Source: Paenibacillus harenae DSM 16969 | GTDB lineage: Bacteria; Bacillota; Bacilli; Paenibacillales; Paenibacillaceae | DNA: 64,000 nucleotides | Reading direction: 5' to 3' | Assembly: GCF_000422465.1 (NCBI RefSeq) | Contig: NZ_AULV01000017.1 | Location: 62,001 to 126,000, forward strand | Shown here: in pieces, positions 60,801 through 64,000 of the stretch | How the letters are laid out: each line of letters starts with the position of its first letter | How positions within the stretch are numbered: position 1 is the stretch's first letter | The notes under the pieces: model-generated | Seen by the model: only the letters and a program-made list of their open reading frames with translations | Databases searched by the model: none | Told to the model about the DNA's origin: nothing | Program-made: the position numbers and the translations under genes

Positions 60801-62271
60801 CCCGGCCGCCGTTGCCCGCGATCAGCTTGCCCGCTCCGATGGCCGGAGAGGTCGAGAGCAGCTGGTAGCCGATCACGGTATCCTTGCCGATCCCGCCGGA
60901 GCCCGGCGAGGCGAGCATCGGATCTGCCGTTATTTTGTAAGGATCCGCCGGTTCGCTGGCCGGATGATTGCCGTAGAACAGATTGTTCTCGAACACATTA
61001 TTGGTGCTCCCGCCGAAGCTGTATCCGCCCGAACCCAAATTATAGATGAGATTGTTGTAGAAGAACGTGTTCTTGGCGTAACCGCCCCAATTCAAATAAT
61101 CGACGACCTTGGCATTCGAGTATTTGGGCAAATAGACGGTATTGTTATAAATATGCGTCGTATCCGGCGTTCCGCTGAAGTTAAACACGGCGCCGCTGTC
61201 GTTCTGGCTAATGTTGTACCGGATCGTCGTATTCGTGTTGGCGTTGCTCGCCACCGTGCCGTCATTCACGACCAGGAAAGCGCCGCCCGCATTGTTATGG
61301 CTGTAGTTGTATTGGATGACGGTGCCGTCGCTCTTGTAATCCGCGTCATAGGCCATGGCATCGCCGCCCGGCGCCGTGTTGTAAACCTCGTTAAATTGAA
61401 TGACCGAATTTTTGTTCGAAAACACCCATAAAGGCACATGATAGCCGCTGGCCCTCAAATGCGTATCGTACACGACATTGTTCTCGATCAAGCCCCCGGT
61501 GCTGTCCAGGATGAAGGCGCCGTCAGCGGCGATATCGTAGATCACGTTGCCCGTTACCCGGAAGCCGGAGGAATACTGCTTCTGTGCGCCGTAGATGTAG
61601 ACGCCTACGCTGTCGAGCGAATAAATTTTGCTGTTTCTAACCACGACATCCGATACGTGATAGTCCCAATTCGTTCCCCAGACGATGATCCCGCCGTTAT
61701 GGGCGTAGTCGGAGGAAACCTGTCCTTTGACATGATGGATCTCCAAATTTTCAAACAGGAAATGCTTATACACCTTGGGATTGGTCCACGTTCCGCTGCT
61801 GCCGTCGACATGAATGCCCCTGCGCGCCGCCGGCGTCGCCGCGTTGTTGGTAATTTCGAGATTGCGGACCTCCCACTGCTCCTGATTGTAAAAGTATACC
61901 GCGGCGTTCGCGCCTGCTCCCGCGATCAACGGTTTAGGGCCGTCTCCATAGCTGTCGATCGTAATGGGATTCCCTTCTGTACCCGAGCCCTGGGGAGACA
62001 GCGTACCTGTCCATACGCCGCCCGTCTTGAACAAAATGCTGTCGCCCGGTTGAAACACCGTGCCGTTCACTTTCTCCAGCGTCTTCCATGCCGAGGCGGG
62101 AGCCGTTCCGGCAGACGTATCGTCCCCGTTCAGCGAGTCGATATAATATACCGTTCCCGATCCCGCTGCCGCCTGAACGGTTGCCGGTGCGGTCCCCGTC
62201 ACGATGCTGGCCGCCAATACGGCGATGGCCAGAAACACGCTCATAAACCTGAATCTCTTCATTATCTTCAC
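57844..62271 (-). CDS. Secreted multidomain right-handed beta-helix protein (putative polysaccharide lyase/hydrolase)
   Basis: 1475 residues from GTG 62271, seven bases after AAGGAGG. Signal peptide 'RFRFMSVFLAIAVLAASIVT' (to about 35). Right-handed beta-helix at about 40-510 ('VYYIDSLNGDDTSAGTAPAS', 'NGGIIVWGTNWDYHVSDVVV', 'GLIENNVVYDTHLRASGYHV'). Then a CBM-like domain ('NLLKNPGFETGDFTSW', 530-660), a concanavalin-like domain ('DEFNAPELNGQWNWIRENNA', 675-865), a bacterial Ig-like Big_2 domain (875-965), a second CBM-like domain (970-1100), a Thr-Pro linker, two HYR domains (1145-1300), an Ig-like domain and a FIMAH-like C-terminus. Binding modules point to plant cell-wall polysaccharide; which bond it cuts is unknown. 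Confidence 0.85.
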   Translation of the reverse strand: MKIMKRFRFMSVFLAIAVLAASIVTGTAPATVQAAAGSGTVYYIDSLNGDDTSAGTAPASAWKTLEKVNGTVFQPGDSILFKTGGVWTGTLSPQGSGTEGNPITIDSYGDGPKPLIAGAGANAAVYFYNQEQWEVRNLEITNNAATPAARRGIHVDGSSGTWTNPKVYKHFLFENLEIHHVKGQVSSDYAHNGGIIVWGTNWDYHVSDVVVRNSKIYSLDSVGVYIYGAQKQYSSGFRVTGNVIYDIAADGAFILDSTGGLIENNVVYDTHLRASGYHVPLWVFSNKNSVIQFNEVYNTAPGGDAMAYDADYKSDGTVIQYNYSHNNAGGAFLVVNDGTVASNANTNTTIRYNISQNDSGAVFNFSGTPDTTHIYNNTVYLPKYSNAKVVDYLNWGGYAKNTFFYNNLIYNLGSGGYSFGGSTNNVFENNLFYGNHPASEPADPYKITADPMLASPGSGGIGKDTVIGYQLLSTSPAIGAGKLIAGNGGRDYFGNPVPADTAPNIGAYEGPGLDPNNLPPLPEPPQEENLLKNPGFETGDFTSWPIHYNGVTIETGNAHTGNYAAKLTGATAGAEQTVTGLYPNTIYKLYAYGKSAGGGGAVFGVKNYGGTAKDVHISGTGYTRKELTFTTGSTQTSALIYLYKGGGSGDVYFDDLELFQFSAAPGGPTGPIFTEGSNDEFNAPELNGQWNWIRENNANWSLSAKPGSMRIVSEAGDIVDGGATARNILLTGAPEGDWMIETKMDGKPSSRWSQGGLIVYVDDTTYFRMTRLYGDGNQIQFTKQINSVREHVEIADPIASTELYLRIVKYGSTYSGYYSADGVAYTQVWTTQTANLADPKIGLIVCAGTGLTADFDYFHIITEGIEPPPSPTPTPTPTPVPVSGVTLNKSALSLRVGETSALTASVLPANAANKAVTWSTDNAAAATVDANGNVTAAGLGTAVITVTTADGAKTAICTVQVVSVNNLLANPGFETGDFTGWNTHFNQSAIVNSNARTGTYAARLSTRYGGIEQRVTGLTPNTTYTLSAWAKTAGDGSGEFGVRDFGSYERTVFVQATDVEYTRKEYTFTTGSANTAATIFMYKRSAAGEVYFDDFELIQKNPSPSATPTPTPTPTPTPTPTPTPTPTPTPTPTPTATPSQTPTVTPTPDTMPPVLTPPDDLTVEATGFRTTVDIGTAAASDESPVTVTSDAPADFPLGTTTVTWTAADSFGNISTARQSIAVTDTTAPQVTAPSNKTVTATAKMTAVTLDEATAADLVDGTVAVTNDAPLLYPVGDTVVAFSARDSSGNVSVSTITVTVLNAAPVLAPPGNQTVKEGKKLEFVLQAADPNEDAVTYSASNLPAGAVFDSAAAKLTWTPGFTQSGTYTVVMGAGDGELEASESVTIVVQDVSLAELVKELIDYIRQHIESSVQQELAVNLLNITEKAKKGGDHAALSMLRAFVNSVEAQRGKKITDGQADILLQLAADIEAVMRQS
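58867..58957 (-). repeat. GTT/GGT tandem repeat coding for a Thr-Pro linker
   Basis: About 15 units of a 6-bp GTTGGT/GTTGGC repeat, read on the plus strand, encode a (TP)n linker between the CBM-like domain and the HYR domains. Prone to slippage in steps of six, which keeps the frame. Confidence 0.85.
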
Positions 62272-62397
62272 ACAAATTGCCTCCTTTTCGTATTTGGTCT
62301 TCTATCCAAGTGAAAACGGCTCACGCCGTCCTGCCTGGCGGCACAAGTTTAACGATTCCTTTCATTCAGCGAAAAGTAACCGCTTTCAAGATCGGCC

Positions 62398-63489
62398 TTA
62401 TTGAAGCTTCACCTTATCCCATTCATCCTGATGGACCGTAACCACCGCCTCCTCGATGAGTTTGTTCAAATAAGCGGCATAGGCATCCTCCATATAACTG
62501 GTCCAAACGACGCTCTCATTTCCCTCAAAGCCGATGTGCCCGGCCGCTTCCCTCTCGGTTATCTTAATGAGGACGTATTCGCCCTGCGCGGCTTCATGAA
62601 ATGCCGGGGTGACCTGGCCGGCCTGCAGGCGGTCCTCGAGAATGGAATAAAGCGCCGGTTGCGATTTGAAATACGTGCCTGCCGTTTCGGCGTTAAATTC
62701 CTCTTCCGTATACCGGATGAGGGGCGCTTCGCCGTCATCCTCCACTTGCAAAGCCGCTTCCTCCGGCTCCATGCCTTCATCCAGGAGCAGCTTGACGGCA
62801 CTCAGCCGTTCTTCGGCCGCTTGCTTGCGTTGATCGACGGTGCCGTTGCCGAACTCATCCTGCTTGTACGGAATCGAGAGCTTCTGAAACTTAATTCGGT
62901 CTTCACCCGCGAACAGCGTATCCTTCACGAGCTCATAATGCCGCTTCAGCTCCTCGTCGGTCACCTTCAGCTCATCCTCGGCCAGCTTCTCCTTCAGCCT
63001 GATCCGCAGATTGCTCATGTAATAGTTTATAAATGAGCTCTCGTCCATCCGCCCGGGACCATAGATCGGCTGATTCGCTTCTATCGCCGCTTGCCTGCGT
63101 TTGTTCTCCTTCTCCATCTCGCGGAGCAAATCGTCATAGGAGGTTCCCGCGATTAATCCCTCCCGTTTCGCCAGCTCCAATTCGGCCTTCACCTTCACCA
63201 GCTTCTCCAGCGCCATTTCCTTCGCCGTTTCTTCCGGATTCTCGCCATCGTAATCGGCTTTCCAGAAGCCGTTGCCGTATTCCGCCCCGTGCGTCCGGTG
63301 GAAGTAGTCGACGACCGAAGCCCGCTGCCGTTCCAGCTCTCTCCCGAATTCCGGCGCCGACACCGGGCTGCCGTTCACCTCGGCGACGGGAAGCCGGTCC
63401 GAAGCGGATCCTATTGAAGTTTGATAGACAACGGCACCGGCAATCAGGAGCGGCGCAAGACCGATCCCCAGCATCCCTTTCAGCTTCAT
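62398..63489 (-). CDS. PrsA/SurA-like foldase (peptidylprolyl isomerase family)
   Basis: 363 residues from ATG 63489, after GGAGGG. An N-terminal hydrophobic segment 'MLGIGLAPLLIAGAVVYQTS' exports or anchors it; there is no lipobox Cys. 'LPVAEVNGSPVSAPEFGREL' is the SurA-N/PrsA-type start and is followed by long helices ('YMSNLRIRLKEKLAEDELKV', 'KVTDEELKRHYE'). A short parvulin-like part may be present ('VDQRKQAAEERLSAVKLLLD') but typical parvulin residues are not clear. It probably helps fold the secreted beta-helix protein encoded next to it, in the same direction. Confidence 0.75.
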   Translation of the reverse strand: MKLKGMLGIGLAPLLIAGAVVYQTSIGSASDRLPVAEVNGSPVSAPEFGRELERQRASVVDYFHRTHGAEYGNGFWKADYDGENPEETAKEMALEKLVKVKAELELAKREGLIAGTSYDDLLREMEKENKRRQAAIEANQPIYGPGRMDESSFINYYMSNLRIRLKEKLAEDELKVTDEELKRHYELVKDTLFAGEDRIKFQKLSIPYKQDEFGNGTVDQRKQAAEERLSAVKLLLDEGMEPEEAALQVEDDGEAPLIRYTEEEFNAETAGTYFKSQPALYSILEDRLQAGQVTPAFHEAAQGEYVLIKITEREAAGHIGFEGNESVVWTSYMEDAYAAYLNKLIEEAVVTVHQDEWDKVKLQ

Positions 63490-63596
63490 CTGCATCCCTC
63501 CGCCTTCATCTTATTACAGCGCTTACATCAGGGTAAGAGATAAAGTTTTAAGATAGTATAGGAAAATGTTAAGATTCCCCGTCATATAAGCCCACG

Positions 63597-63622
63597 AAAA
63601 GGCCCGCTGGTTTCAGCGGGCC
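63597..63622 (-). terminator. Rho-independent terminator of the partial binding-protein gene
   Basis: GGCCCGCTG and CAGCGGGCC form a perfect 9-bp stem with a four-base loop, followed on the minus strand by TTTTCG. It lies 11 bases after the stop codon. Confidence 0.8.
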
Positions 63623-63632
63623 GAAATCAAGC

Positions 63633-64000
63633 TTATTGCTTCGCTTTCCGGTACCAATCATTCACTTCTTTGGTGATATCGCTCCCGCCGAGGCTTTTCC
63701 ATTCCTCTACGAATTTATCGAATTCTTCAATCGGCTTTTTGTTGTAGATCATGCTGATAAACGTGTCGCCTTCCAATTTGACAAGGATGCCGCCTTTGGA
63801 TTGCATCGACGGCGTATTCGCCCCCGTATAGGCTTGCGGGACGTAAATTCCCGCCTTCCAGCCGTCATCGACGATTTCCGCCGCCTTCAAATTTTCGGGA
63901 ATGCCTGCCGCCGCTCGTTTCTCGGCCGGCGTTACCGGCGCTACCCCTCTGCTTAGCTTCGCGCTGGTAGCCAGTCCCGAGAAGGGATCCTTCGGCTCCA
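63633..64000 (-). CDS. Extracellular sugar-binding lipoprotein, C-terminal part (partial)
   Basis: The reading frame runs in from the right window edge and ends at 63633. 'EPKDPFSGLATSAKLSRGVA', 'MQSKGGILVKLEGDTFISMI' and 'PIEEFDKFVEEWKSLGGSDI' then 'TKEVNDWYRKAKQ' match the end of large LplA-type solute-binding proteins and resemble the end of the binding protein at 37473 ('KFDEFVDRWYKAGGDKVTER'). So a second oligosaccharide ABC importer lies to the right of the window, next to the beta-helix protein. Confidence 0.87.
   Translation of the reverse strand, partial: EPKDPFSGLATSAKLSRGVAPVTPAEKRAAAGIPENLKAAEIVDDGWKAGIYVPQAYTGANTPSMQSKGGILVKLEGDTFISMIYNKKPIEEFDKFVEEWKSLGGSDITKEVNDWYRKAKQ

Noticed and set aside
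24544..63536. Many long open frames on the plus strand of this high-GC stretch (for example 25072-25794, 26967-28019, 29739-30983, 60205-61431)
   Set aside because: They lie opposite clear glycosidase, transporter or beta-helix genes, have Arg-, Ala- and Pro-rich products without domains, and lack ribosome sites. They are by-products of GC-rich codon use.
1..64000. An integrase or transposase to drive the repeat array
   Set aside because: No tyrosine or serine recombinase or DDE transposase was recognised anywhere in the window, so the cassette idea remains a hypothesis.

Overview
The window fits the chromosome of a Paenibacillus- or Cohnella-like soil Firmicute. The reasons are strong GGAGG-type ribosome binding sites, frequent TTG and GTG starts, LplB/LplC-type sugar permeases without a linked ATPase, a membrane-anchored AraC regulator of the YesS type, and very large secreted carbohydrate-active proteins. 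No rRNA, tRNA, CRISPR array, integrase or intact transposase was found. Product names come from reading the protein sequences; no database search was possible.

Region 1 (about 1-22.4 kb) is accessory and mosaic. AT-rich single genes, mostly on the minus strand, alternate with GC-richer insertions. The AT-rich genes include a GNAT, a P-loop kinase-like protein, a VOC protein, small membrane proteins, a 2H phosphoesterase-like gene and a YwqG-like gene. Several are broken by frameshifts or stops. Between them lie at least eleven copies of a degenerate palindromic repeat with a CTGCCCGTTA half and an AACTATCGTACCCGTTAG half, often separated by a hairpin. All copies point the same way, so the layout looks like an array of single-gene cassettes. 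The GC-richer inserts carry a VOC (glyoxalase fold) cluster with a VOC-effector-domain fusion, an ECF sigma factor fused to a C39/BtrH-like domain and two VOC domains, a second ECF sigma factor with a VOC-like tail inside a VOC operon, an HTH/NTPase/TPR regulator, and the decayed remains of nadB-nadC.

Region 2 (22.6-24.4 kb) is a divergent TetR/short-chain dehydrogenase pair. Region 3 (24.5-41 kb, all minus) is a pectin/rhamnogalacturonan-type uptake and degradation locus. It holds two sugar ABC permeases, a lipoprotein binding protein, a Gfo/Idh/MocA oxidoreductase, two GH105-type unsaturated uronyl hydrolases, an AraC regulator, a large unassigned glycosidase, an oligogalacturonate lyase and a GH95-type glycosidase. 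Oligosaccharides would enter through the transporter and be cut inside the cell.

Region 4 (41-57.8 kb) is a set of separate units: a metallophosphatase, a DUF4157 (eCIS-core) putative effector, a DMT exporter, a MarR - saccharopine-dehydrogenase-like - cytochrome P450 operon with two matching operators, a secreted RCC1 propeller protein, an MFS transporter, an aminoglycoside-phosphotransferase-like kinase and a tandem pair of LysM-GMC oxidoreductase fusions. Region 5 (57.8-64 kb, minus) holds a 1475-residue secreted beta-helix protein, a PrsA/SurA-like foldase and the 3' end of another sugar-binding lipoprotein, so a second polysaccharide locus continues past the window.
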